This document shows, in pieces, positions 42,462 to 51,938 of a DNA stretch of 51,938 nucleotides. The notes beneath the pieces were generated by a model, which saw nothing but the letters and a program-made list of their open reading frames with translations, ran no database searches and was not told the DNA's origin. This DNA comes from DATLXU01 sp035575515 (GTDB lineage: Bacteria; Acidobacteriota; Blastocatellia; UBA7656), in contig DATLXU010000119.1 in the NCBI GenBank assembly GCA_035575515.1, positions 1-51,938 on the forward strand, given 5' to 3'. A program made the position numbers and the translations under genes. Position 1 is the stretch's first letter. Every line of letters begins with the position of its first letter.

Positions 42462-43298
42462 ATGCGTAAACGCACCATCTTTATCATTGCAGGGTTAGTT
42501 GTGCTTGCAGCCGGATGGTACCTGTTCCGGCCTGAGCTTCTGTTCATCAACAGTAAAGTCGATGAAACCTTTCCAGTGGCTACAACAGCTTCATCCTTAC
42601 CGGTTGCTCTTGCTTCGGGCAATTTCCATGACGGCGCGCACAAGGGTGCAGGCACCGCAACAATCTTTCAATTGCCCGACGGCAATCGCGTGCTGCGATT
42701 GACAAACTTCGAGACCTCAAACGGACCAGATGTTCACGTCTATCTCGTCGCCGCCGGTGATGCGACGGACAACGACACCGTTACGCGCGCTGGATTCATT
42801 GATCTTGGCTCGCTCAAAGGTAACATCGGCGACCAGAACTATGATGTCCCGGCAAATGCTGACCTCGGCAGGTACAAAGCTGTAACAATCTGGTGTCGGC
42901 GGTTCAGCGTGAACTTTGCTACAGCCCCGCTTGCCGCTCAAATGTCTGCGCAGCCTGTCGCGCTCGCTTCAGGCAGTTTTCATGACGTGGCGCACAAAGG
43001 CGCGGGCAGTGCGACGATATTTCAACTGCCCGACGGCAAGCGCGTGCTGCGCTTCACGAATTTCGAGACTTCAAATGGCCCTGACGTTCGCGTTTATCTC
43101 GTCGCTGCTGACGACGCGACCGACAACGACACTGTCACGCGCGCGGGCTTTATCGAGCTTGGCGCGCTCAAAGGCAACGTTGGCGATCAGAACTACGACG
43201 TGCCTGCTGAAGTTGACTTGAGCAAATACCGCGCGGTCACGATCTGGTGCCGCCGATTCAGCGTCAACTTTGCAACGGCTCCGCTCGCAAAGTCATAA
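42462..43298 (+). CDS. Membrane-anchored tandem DM13-domain protein
   Basis: The 278-residue protein has an N-terminal membrane anchor (TIFIIAGLVVLAAGWYLF) and two near-identical DM13 domains at about 47-162 and 165-277. Each contains LASG-x-FHD, HKGAG-x-ATIFQLPDG, NFETSNGPDV, and AVTIWCRRFSVNFATAPL with one conserved Cys. DM13 domains are proposed to take part in electron transfer or redox chemistry. The high identity between halves indicates recent duplication. It is 10 bp upstream of the GMC oxidoreductase gene, so the two probably act together. Confidence 0.88.
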   Translation: MRKRTIFIIAGLVVLAAGWYLFRPELLFINSKVDETFPVATTASSLPVALASGNFHDGAHKGAGTATIFQLPDGNRVLRLTNFETSNGPDVHVYLVAAGDATDNDTVTRAGFIDLGSLKGNIGDQNYDVPANADLGRYKAVTIWCRRFSVNFATAPLAAQMSAQPVALASGSFHDVAHKGAGSATIFQLPDGKRVLRFTNFETSNGPDVRVYLVAADDATDNDTVTRAGFIELGALKGNVGDQNYDVPAEVDLSKYRAVTIWCRRFSVNFATAPLAKS

Positions 43299-43308
43299 GG
43301 AGAACGCC

Positions 43309-44852
<1,544 letters not shown>

Positions 44853-44856
<4 letters not shown>

Positions 44857-45974
44857 GAAGGCAGAAGGCAAAAGTTAGCGCGCCATTGTCTGCGTCAGTA
44901 GTACTCTGGCTCTTATTCATCCTCTTCTCTCCTCCTGCCGAATTGGCGAAGCAACCTCTCCAAAAGGCGGAGGGCCAAAAGCTGGGCGGCTCCCATGCTG
45001 TTCAGTCAATCAAAGCGGCTCTCCGCCCCTCACCCATAGCGGTCAGCGCGGTGGATGCTGTTGGGATGACCGTCTCTGATGCTGATCGCGCGGTGGAGTT
45101 TTATTCAAAGGCCTTATCGTTTGAAAAAGTTTCTGATGTAGAAGTAACCGGCGACGAGTACGAGCATCTTCAAGGAGTGTTCGGCCTGCGAATGCGCATC
45201 GTTCGCATGAGGCTCGGCGATGAATTCATTGAGTTGACTGAATACCTCGCGCCGCGTGGCAGGCCAATTCCTGTTGATTCGCGCAGCAACGACCGGTGGT
45301 TTCAGCACGTCGCGATCATCACAAATGACATGGACCGCGCGTACCAGTGGTTGCGTCAAAACAAGATCACGCATGCCTCAACGGGACCGCAGCGATTGCC
45401 CGACTGGAACAAAAACGCGGGCGGCATCAAGGCTTTCTATTTCAAAGACCCTGATGGGCACGTGCTCGAAGTTTTGCAGTTCCCCGAAGGTAAAGGCGAC
45501 CCGAAATGGCATCGCGCCACCGGCAAGTTATTTCTCGGCATTGACCACACTGCGATAGTCGTCGCAGACACCGACGCGAGCCTGAGGTTTTATCGTGACG
45601 CGCTCGGCATGCGTATCGCGGGCGAGAGCGAGAACTACGGCACTGAGCAGGAGCATTTGAATAACGTATTCGGCGCGCGGCTTCGCATCACCGCGCTTCG
45701 AGCCGCCGAAGGGCCGGGCATTGAGCTGCTCGAATACCTGGCGCCGCGAGATGGTCGGCCTTATCCCGAAGACCTGTGCGCGAACGATCTGGCGCACTGG
45801 CAGACGAAACTCACGGTGCGCGATGCAACGGCTGCAGCACAAAGTCTGCGCGAGCAGAAATACGGGTCTGTGTCTTCGGGCGTAATTGCGATTAGTTCAT
45901 CAGAGCAAGAGTCTTTTAAGAGCTTTCTTGTGCGCGACCCCGACGGGCACGTCATGCAGTTAATCGAAAGATAG
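44853..45974 (+). CDS. Tandem VOC (glyoxalase/dioxygenase-fold) protein
   Basis: The 373-residue protein has an N-terminal hydrophobic segment (SASVVLWLLFILFSPPAE) that may export it. Two vicinal-oxygen-chelate domains follow: one starts VDAVGMTVSDADRAVEFYSKA and ends KDPDGHVLEVLQFP, the other starts IDHTAIVVADTDASLRFYRDA and ends RDPDGHVMQLIER. Each keeps the Glu/His positions of the metal site only in part. The start overlaps the GMC stop, so they are coupled, and a shared substrate is likely. Confidence 0.85.
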
Positions 45975-45978
45975 AAGC

Positions 45979-46051
45979 AGGGACAAGCCCTGGCCCGCGA
46001 CAGAGCGATGATGCGTCATTGCCTTCGGCAATCCGGGCAGGGACAAGCCCT
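45979..46051. repeat. Repeated 16-mer in the intergenic space
   Basis: GCAGGGACAAGCCCTG occurs at 45979-45994 and again at 46036-46051. Each copy is itself a short dyad (CAGGG/CCCTG). Confidence 0.75.
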
Positions 46052-46071
46052 GCCCCTACAGGATGTGAACT

Positions 46072-48723
46072 ATGACCAAGGAAGAAGCGAGACTAGAAAA
46101 AGCGCGAGAGCGCAAAGCTCACTGGAAGCGATGGGGACCATACCTCAGCGAGCGCGCTTGGGGAACCGTGCGCGAAGACTATAGCGCGAACGGCGACGCG
46201 TGGAATTACTTCACTCACGACGAGGCGCGCAGCCGCGCTTATCGCTGGGGCGAAGACGGCATCGGCGGGATCAGCGACCGCCATCAATATATATGCTTTG
46301 CCATCGCGCTCTGGAATGGTCGCGACCCTATCTTGAAAGAACGGATGTTCGGGCTTACTGGCTCTGAAGGCAATCACGGCGAGGATGTGAAAGAGTATTA
46401 CTTTTATCTCGACTCGACGCCGACTCATTCTTACATGAAGTTTCTGTACAAATATCCTCAAGCCGAATTCCCTTACGCGCGATTGATTGAAGAGAATCGT
46501 CGTCGCTCGAAGCGCGAGCTTGAGTTTGAATTGATGGACACGGGCGTGTTCGACGAAAACCGATACTTCGATGTCTTCGTCGAGTACGCTAAAGCCACGC
46601 CAGAAGATATTCTGATTCGCATTACGGTGACAAATCGCGGGCCTGAGCGCGCGGAGCTGGATCTGTTGCCTACGGTGTGGTTTCGCAACACATGGTCGTG
46701 GGAGAAAGGCGCGGCGCGGCCACGCCTTCACCGCAGCCAGGATGTGAAGAACGCTTCGATCGTTCAGCTCTGCCACGAATACTACGGCCACCGATGGTTG
46801 TTTTGTCAGGGCGCGCCTGAATTGCTCTTCACCGAAAACGAAACGAACACGCGGCGGCTTTACAATTACGACAACGGCTCGCGGTATTTCAAAGATGGGA
46901 TCAACGACTATATAGTTCACGGCAACAGGGATGCGATTAATCATCAACTGACGGGCACGAAGGCGGCAGCCCATTATCACTTCACGCTTGAGCCGGGCGA
47001 GACGCGAGTCGTAAAGCTGCGGCTCACAGATTTAGAAATCCCTCCAACCAACGGCGACCCGTGCGGCGAGTGCTTCGATAAGACTTTCGCTGAACGCCAG
47101 AAAGAAGCAGACGAGTTTTATGCAGCGGTCATTCCCGAAGACGTTTGCGAAGACAATCGAAATGTGATGCGGCAGGCGCTGGCCGGATTGTTGTGGAGCA
47201 AGCAGTTTTATTATTATGACATCAGGCGATGGCTGGCAGGCGATCCGGCGGAGCCCGCGCCGCCCGCCGAACGGCTCAATGGCCGCAACCGAGAGTGGAC
47301 GCACCTCTACAACGACGACATCATCTCGATGCCCGACAAGTGGGAGTATCCCTGGTACGCAGCGTGGGATTTAGCTTTCCACTGCGTTCCGCTCGCGCTG
47401 GTTGATTCCGATTTCGCAAAAGAGCAACTGATACTCTTGCTGCGCGAATGGTATATGCACCCCAACGGGCAACTGCCCGCTTACGAGTGGGCTTTCGGTG
47501 ATGTGAATCCGCCGGTTCACGCGTGGGCCGCGTGGCGCGTTTATAAGATCGAAAAGAAAAGACGCGGCAAAGGCGACGTGAAATTCTTGGAGCGCGTCTT
47601 TCACAAGCTCTTGCTCAATTTCACGTGGTGGGTGAACCGCAAAGATGCCGAAGGGCGCAACGTGTTTCAAGGCGGCTTTTTAGGATTGGACAACATTGGC
47701 GTGTTTGATCGCAGTGCGTCGCTTCCGACGGGCGGCCACATCGAGCAGGCAGACGGCACGAGTTGGATGGGGATGTACTCGTTGAATCTGATGGCGATTG
47801 CGCTTGAGCTTGCGCGCGAGGACTCGGCTTATGAAGACGTCGCGAGCAAATTCTGGGAGCATTTCCTCTACATCGCGCGCGCCATTAACAATCTCGATCA
47901 CGGAGAGATTTCGCTGTGGGATGAGCAGGACGGATTCTATTACGACGTGCTGCACCTTCCCGATGGCAGCAGCTTCCCGCTGAAAGTGCGCTCGATGGTT
48001 GGATTAATTCCACTGTTTGCAGTCGAAACGCTTGAGCCTGAGATATTGAACCGGCTGACTGGATTCAAGCGAAGGCTCGAATGGTTTATTGACAATCGCA
48101 AAGACCTCGTCGGCAACGTTGCCTGCATGAGAACGCCGGGGCGCAGCGAGCGGCGTCTGATGTCAATCGTTGATCGAGACCGATTGCGCCGCGTGCTTCG
48201 CGTGATGCTCGATGAAAACGAATTCCTATCGCCTTACGGCATTCGCGCCGTGTCTCGTTATCACAAAGATCGTCCTTACGTGCTCAATGTCAACGGCTCG
48301 GAGCATCGAGTTGATTACGAGCCGGCAGAGTCGAGCACGGGACTGTTCGGCGGCAACTCGAACTGGCGCGGGCCGGTTTGGTTTCCCGTTAATTATCTCG
48401 TCATCGAATCGCTTCAGAAATTTCATCACTATCTCGGCGACGACTACAGAGTCGAATGCCCGACGGGCTCAGGTCAAATGATGACGTTGTGGGAGGTTGC
48501 AGCGGAGATTTCTCGAAGGCTCACGCGAATCTTTTTGAAAGATGATAATGGCCGCAGGCCTGTTTTCGGCGGCGCGGAGAAGTTTCAGAGTGATCCGCAC
48601 TGGCGCGATCACGTTTTGTTCTACGAATATTTTCATGGAGACAACGGCGCCGGTCTGGGCGCGAGTCATCAGACCGGCTGGACCGCGCTCGTTGCGAAAT
48701 TGGTTCAACAGAGCGGTGAATAG
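46072..48723 (+). CDS. GH63-like (MGH1-type) glycoside hydrolase
   Basis: The 883-residue soluble protein begins LSERAWGTVREDYSANGDAWNYFTHDEARSRAYRWGEDGI. It has an (alpha/alpha)6 catalytic part with YNDDIISMPDKWEYPWYAAWD and FTWWVNRKDAEGRNVFQGGFLGLDN, and ends NSNWRGPVWFPVNYLVIESL plus a conserved HGDNGAGLGASHQTGWTAL. Relatives hydrolyse mannosylglycerate, glucosylglycerate or alpha-glucosides. No signal peptide is present, so it acts in the cytoplasm. A glucose-dehydrogenase-like gene follows, which would use released glucose. Confidence 0.87.
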   Translation: MTKEEARLEKARERKAHWKRWGPYLSERAWGTVREDYSANGDAWNYFTHDEARSRAYRWGEDGIGGISDRHQYICFAIALWNGRDPILKERMFGLTGSEGNHGEDVKEYYFYLDSTPTHSYMKFLYKYPQAEFPYARLIEENRRRSKRELEFELMDTGVFDENRYFDVFVEYAKATPEDILIRITVTNRGPERAELDLLPTVWFRNTWSWEKGAARPRLHRSQDVKNASIVQLCHEYYGHRWLFCQGAPELLFTENETNTRRLYNYDNGSRYFKDGINDYIVHGNRDAINHQLTGTKAAAHYHFTLEPGETRVVKLRLTDLEIPPTNGDPCGECFDKTFAERQKEADEFYAAVIPEDVCEDNRNVMRQALAGLLWSKQFYYYDIRRWLAGDPAEPAPPAERLNGRNREWTHLYNDDIISMPDKWEYPWYAAWDLAFHCVPLALVDSDFAKEQLILLLREWYMHPNGQLPAYEWAFGDVNPPVHAWAAWRVYKIEKKRRGKGDVKFLERVFHKLLLNFTWWVNRKDAEGRNVFQGGFLGLDNIGVFDRSASLPTGGHIEQADGTSWMGMYSLNLMAIALELAREDSAYEDVASKFWEHFLYIARAINNLDHGEISLWDEQDGFYYDVLHLPDGSSFPLKVRSMVGLIPLFAVETLEPEILNRLTGFKRRLEWFIDNRKDLVGNVACMRTPGRSERRLMSIVDRDRLRRVLRVMLDENEFLSPYGIRAVSRYHKDRPYVLNVNGSEHRVDYEPAESSTGLFGGNSNWRGPVWFPVNYLVIESLQKFHHYLGDDYRVECPTGSGQMMTLWEVAAEISRRLTRIFLKDDNGRRPVFGGAEKFQSDPHWRDHVLFYEYFHGDNGAGLGASHQTGWTALVAKLVQQSGE

Positions 48724-48814
48724 TCATTTGCCCTTTGTAACTGGTCATTTGTTTTTCCAGAACGGCCAGTGGCAATTGACAAATGACCAATGACAGGTGA
48801 CAAAGGACAAATGA
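48722..48814. repeat. Heptamer inverted-repeat element before the MDR gene
   Basis: Five units of GTCATTT type (48723-48757) and at least five units of TGACAAA type (48777-48811). The right array supplies the AAAGGA ribosome binding site of the next gene. Confidence 0.85.
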
Positions 48815-48816
48815 TT

Positions 48817-49920
48817 ATGAAAGCGATAGCAGTTTATCCCGGAAAACCGAACAGCGTTCATCTGGAGGAGATGGCTCGGCCATCAGTCAAAGATGTTCCG
48901 AACGGGCGCGGCGTGCTCGTGCGAGTGCTGCGCGTCGGCGTCGACGGCACCGATAAAGAGATCAACGCGGCAGAGTATGGCGCTGCGCCTGAAGGCTATG
49001 ACTTTTTAGTGCTCGGCCATGAGAACTTCGGCCAGGTCGAATCAGTAGGTCCGAACGTGACCGAGCTTCAGCCCGGCGATTACGTCGTCGCTACGGTGCG
49101 CCGTCCGGGCACGAGCATCTATGACCTGATCGGCACGAGCGACATGACTACGGATGATACTTACTATGAGCGCGGCATCAACCTGCTGCACGGATACTTG
49201 ACCGAATACTATGTTGACGATGCCGAATTCATTGTGAAGGTTCCGCAAGGATTGAAAGAGGTCGGCGTGCTGCTTGAGCCGATGACTGTTGTCGAGAAGG
49301 GCATTCATCAGGCTTACGAGATTCAGCGTCGCCTTAGAGTTTGGCGGCCACGACGGGCAGCCGTTATGGGCGCGGGAACAATCGGGCTGCTCGCGACGCT
49401 CGTGTTGAGGCTGCGCGGGCTTGAAGTTGTGACGTTCGGTCTGACGCCGAAGCCTTATCTCAACTCCGACTTGATAGAGGCTCTGGGAGCCAACTACGTG
49501 TCAACGAAGAATGTGCCTGTGCTCGAATACGCGAAAGAGCATGGCAAGTTCGATTTGATCTTCGAGGCAACGGGTTATTCGCCAATTGTGTTCGAGAGCA
49601 TGCAGGCGCTCGGCAAAAACGGCGTGCTAGTGCTTTCGAGCGTGACAGGCGGCGACCGAAGAATCGAAGTGCCGTCGGATAAGATCAATCTCGAATTCGT
49701 GCTCGGAAACAAAGTGATGGTCGGCACCGTCAACGCCAACCGCGAATACTTCGAGACGGGCGTGCGTGATATGTCGCAGGCTGAGCTTCAATACGAGGGC
49801 TGGCTCAAGCGATTGCTGACCGACCCGGTCGAAGGGCTTGAGAACTACCGCAAACTGTTCGACAAGCTCACGAACGCAAAAGGCGCGATAAAAGTTTTTT
49901 GCGAAGTGGCTGAGCTTTAA
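48817..49920 (+). CDS. Glucose 1-dehydrogenase-like MDR oxidoreductase
   Basis: The 367-residue protein is a zinc-type medium-chain dehydrogenase. MKAIAVYPGKPNSVHLEEMARP leads into VDGTDKEINAAEYG (ligand positions near Asp and Thr as in archaeal glucose dehydrogenases), FLVLGHENFGQVESVGPNV, and LLEPMTVVEKGIHQAYEIQ. The Rossmann motif is VMGAGTIGLLATLVLRLRG. This matches the Sulfolobus/Thermoplasma GDH type using NADP. The ATG at 48817 is chosen for spacing to AAAGGA; 48811 is an alternative. It would oxidise glucose to gluconolactone. Confidence 0.88.
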   Translation: MKAIAVYPGKPNSVHLEEMARPSVKDVPNGRGVLVRVLRVGVDGTDKEINAAEYGAAPEGYDFLVLGHENFGQVESVGPNVTELQPGDYVVATVRRPGTSIYDLIGTSDMTTDDTYYERGINLLHGYLTEYYVDDAEFIVKVPQGLKEVGVLLEPMTVVEKGIHQAYEIQRRLRVWRPRRAAVMGAGTIGLLATLVLRLRGLEVVTFGLTPKPYLNSDLIEALGANYVSTKNVPVLEYAKEHGKFDLIFEATGYSPIVFESMQALGKNGVLVLSSVTGGDRRIEVPSDKINLEFVLGNKVMVGTVNANREYFETGVRDMSQAELQYEGWLKRLLTDPVEGLENYRKLFDKLTNAKGAIKVFCEVAEL

Positions 49921-50003
49921 TTCCTCCGTGAACCTTCACGAATGAGCGGGGAAAACATTTGCGAAGACTCGCGTTATTGGCGGATGCATCCTAAGCGTCG
50001 GGT

Positions 50004-50786
50004 TCAACTCCTGACACGGCGCACGCCGCGAAGCGCAGCAAGCATCAGGAAGCTGATAGCCATAGCCGCGATCCCGCGCAACAGGTATTTGATGTAGAAA
50101 AGCAGCAGCGTGCTCCCCGCAAGATACAGCCTCGCCATCACCAAGGCAGGTATGTAAGCCCAAGGCTTGCCTGCAACGAGCATTGCGCCCGACGCTATTG
50201 ATATTAAACCTGCTCCGATGACAACAATCATCGGTATGACGCCTTCGGGCACACCTGAAAGGCCGCGCAAAAGCGGCAGCGCAATGCCCGCAATTATCAA
50301 CAGCGTGCCTGCGACTTTCGCCATTGCGCTGCCAACGTCAACGCTCTCTCTGCGAATGGCCGTATCGCGCGCGCGATGAATGGATACAACTGCGTTCTTA
50401 TCAATTGAGAGCGGATCGCCTCCTATGATGATCAACGCAATGGAAGCTGCTAGAAGTGAGAGCGGAAATTCAAACCCGCCACGCGCCGTCAATCCTGCCT
50501 GCCAGTGCACTTGCGCAATAGCAACGAGCATCACGCAAAGATGACCAAAAGCCGCAAGCCTGACCAGTAATCCCGAAAGCAACAGCAGCCCTCCTCCAAA
50601 TTCGGCGACCGTGACAACGTAACCCATAAATGGAGGGATGCCATGCGGCTCAAGCGCCATCGCAGCGAAGGCCGCAGGCGTGATTATTATCTTCTGCAAG
50701 CCGTGAGCAAAAAAGATTGCGCCGACAACCATCTCCAACGGTAATGCTGCCCACTCGGTTCGAATCCTGCCGATTCCAGAAGCCAT
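50004..50786 (-). CDS. DoxX-family membrane protein
   Basis: The 260-residue protein has a DoxX domain (LEMVVGAIFFAHGLQKII, PPFMGYVVTVAEFGGGLLLLSGLLVRLA) with four helices to about residue 125, then a second hydrophobic half with three or four more helices. DoxX proteins are associated with quinone or sulfur redox chemistry and stress, but most are uncharacterised. The second half is not usual for the family and may be a fused unknown membrane domain. It is a single gene converging on the MDR gene. Confidence 0.8.
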   Translation of the reverse strand: MASGIGRIRTEWAALPLEMVVGAIFFAHGLQKIIITPAAFAAMALEPHGIPPFMGYVVTVAEFGGGLLLLSGLLVRLAAFGHLCVMLVAIAQVHWQAGLTARGGFEFPLSLLAASIALIIIGGDPLSIDKNAVVSIHRARDTAIRRESVDVGSAMAKVAGTLLIIAGIALPLLRGLSGVPEGVIPMIVVIGAGLISIASGAMLVAGKPWAYIPALVMARLYLAGSTLLLFYIKYLLRGIAAMAISFLMLAALRGVRRVRS

Positions 50787-51785
50787 CAGGAAGTAACCTC
50801 CATTTTCAGTTCGCCTCTTACATCATTTATGGCCGGGAATTCCGAGGGCAAGGGTCAAACTGGTTGCCTTTCATTCATCTCCGGCAGGCCTATCCTTACT
50901 TTCAATAGAACGCAGAGCCAATATTCTATTATTGAGTATTGAATCGAACAAGGCGCGACTGTAGACAAACATCGTTTCTGAGATTAAATACAAAATCCGG
51001 CTCGGCCAGATTCATCCGCAGTAATAAACAGCTTCAAGTAAACGCTCAAAAGTCTGGCTTCAAAGCCCCATCCAATCTTTCAGCAAGTTTCTTTCAATCT
51101 TCTGCGCATCTTTACCCGCTGTATAATCAATATCTCCTGAGTACAAAGTTTACAGCATCTGCTAAATAAGTAGCCGCGAATTTTCTATCTGAATCCCTGG
51201 CATCAAAGAGTTTTAATCGGTCTTCTGCGGGGGCACTCTTGTCAGATTCCTTATAAATTCGGTGAGTTTGAATGTGATGTGAGTTGTAATTTCGCTTAAA
51301 TCGGTAAATGGCACAGGGAATGCAATACGGCACAGGGGCATTTGTGGCTGTAGTCTATTTCTGTTTAAGGTTTTGCTTGATTAGTTGAACTTTATGGTTG
51401 CTTTTATAAGATTTGAAATATATTATACGCATTCTTTTGCGGGCCAAGGTTCATCAGTATGGCCTAATCATTGACAGTGATGACAGGGGCAAAAGAACGG
51501 CGGGCAGCTCAACGAGGTTGTAAATCATTAAGAGCTTGAACCGAATCCGTTCATATAGGCGAATCAGTTGTGATGAGGTTTGCTGATCAGCCTAAAAATG
51601 GCCCGATTCTCTAAGGCATCATAAAGAGATCGGGTTCAACGGGGTGCTCGCTCACAGCGAGATTGCCCGGTGGTCGCTTCCAAGAATGTCCTTTAGCTAA
51701 TGGCTTCAAATACGGTCCGGCAAATAGGTCGGGCTTGGAATTTTTTTGAATCGAATTCCCAAAAGATTGGAGAGGGATTAAGAAG
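50787..51785. other. AT-rich non-coding region, about 1 kb
   Basis: Short open frames here lack ribosome binding sites and protein-like composition, and I support no gene. The base composition is much lower in G+C than the flanks. A promoter-like sequence lies at 51398-51426. The region may be decayed accessory DNA or a long leader of the gene at 51786. Confidence 0.55.
51398..51426 (+). promoter_or_regulatory. Sigma-70-like promoter candidate
   Basis: TTGCTT at 51398-51403 and TATTAT at 51421-51426 are separated by 17 bp in an AT-rich stretch. It would fire toward the partial gene at 51786, leaving a leader of about 350 nt. Confidence 0.35.
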
Positions 51786-51938
51786 ATGAGAATCAAGAGA
51801 GCAGTAATGATGCTGGTGCTAGTAGTGGCAGTGGCGGTGCTGGTCATCCCAGTAGCGGGGCTGCGGGTCGGGGCCTCTGCTTCAGCGGGCGGCGCGGCAG
51901 CTAAAGCCCGTGTGAGCAGCAATCTAAGCCCGTCAGCG
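51786..51938 (+). CDS. Secreted protein, N-terminal part (runs off the window)
   Basis: An ATG at 51786 opens a frame that remains open to the window edge: MRIKRAVMMLVLVVAVAVLVIP, then an Ala/Gly/Ser-rich stretch. The first 30 residues form a clear signal peptide with a likely cleavage after ASASA or nearby. AGAGGGATTAAGA lies before the ATG. The mature protein is outside the window, so its role is unknown. Confidence 0.6.
   Translation, partial: MRIKRAVMMLVLVVAVAVLVIPVAGLRVGASASAGGAAAKARVSSNLSPSA

Noticed and set aside
46093..46980. Minus-strand 295-codon frame
   Set aside because: It is antisense to the GH63-like hydrolase, whose motifs are well conserved on the plus strand.

Overview
The window looks like a chromosomal segment of an Acidobacteriota member, most likely of the Blastocatellia type. 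This is inference from gene content and not from a marker gene. It carries a VWFA-related protein of the acidobacterial kind, a tricorn-like S41 protease, a GspA/ExeA-type ATPase, a PilT retraction ATPase next to a zinc-ribbon/pseudo-receiver protein, LPS genes (lpxA and a DUF374 acyltransferase) and many secreted beta-propeller and peptidase genes. G+C is fairly high, except in clearly accessory patches at 1-1500, 32030-33480 and 50800-51780. One tRNA gene, tRNA-Arg(UCG), is present. There is no rRNA gene and no CRISPR array.

Region 1 (1-2600) is accessory DNA. It holds two related transposase 5' ends (one running off the window, one decayed), an 89-bp MITE-like palindrome, direct and tandem repeats, two small overlapping genes behind a structured leader, and a minus-strand LuxR-type regulator / 24-codon ORF / PqqD-like chaperone group that resembles an orphan RiPP locus. 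Region 2 (2600-6400) has an ExeA-like ATPase, an XRE regulator and a sigma-factor-like DNA-binding protein with an AT-hook. Region 3 (7039-12199) is the best candidate for an undescribed pathway. It encodes an acyl-CoA dehydrogenase-like flavoprotein, a leaderless PhnD-like protein and a TusA-like/ferritin-like diiron fusion, facing a heme-oxygenase-like diiron protein translationally coupled to an SGNH-type protein with Cys at the nucleophile position. The second half is flanked by broken genes (a GT2 fragment and a propeller fragment).

Region 4 (13453-31000) holds secreted peptidases, folD, a BNR protein, a VWA protein, a tricorn-like protease, tRNA-Arg, pilT, a glycine-zipper protein, a methyltransferase, lpxA, an acyltransferase, lepB and a Yip1-TPR protein. 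Region 5 (30863-33640) is carA followed by a small island. The 3' end of carA occurs three times (full, 28 bp, 95 bp) and brackets a nucleotidyltransferase-like pair and a secreted protein. Region 6 (33647-39393) holds a CDF transporter, an aquaporin, and spondin, GlcG-cupin and SMP-30 proteins. A run of three truncated gene fragments follows (39521-40634). Region 7 (40763-45974) holds two ECF sigma factors with a zinc-finger anti-sigma-like protein, a tandem DM13 protein, a GMC oxidoreductase and a VOC protein. Region 8 holds a GH63-like hydrolase, a glucose-dehydrogenase-like MDR enzyme, a DoxX protein and about 1 kb of AT-rich non-coding DNA before a partial secreted ORF.

Intergenic spaces repeatedly contain inverted repeats whose arms are arrays of 7-nt units. 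The heptamer differs from locus to locus but the architecture is shared, and three of the elements share a central hairpin of fixed geometry. Several of these elements supply start codons, stop codons or C-terminal residues of adjacent genes.
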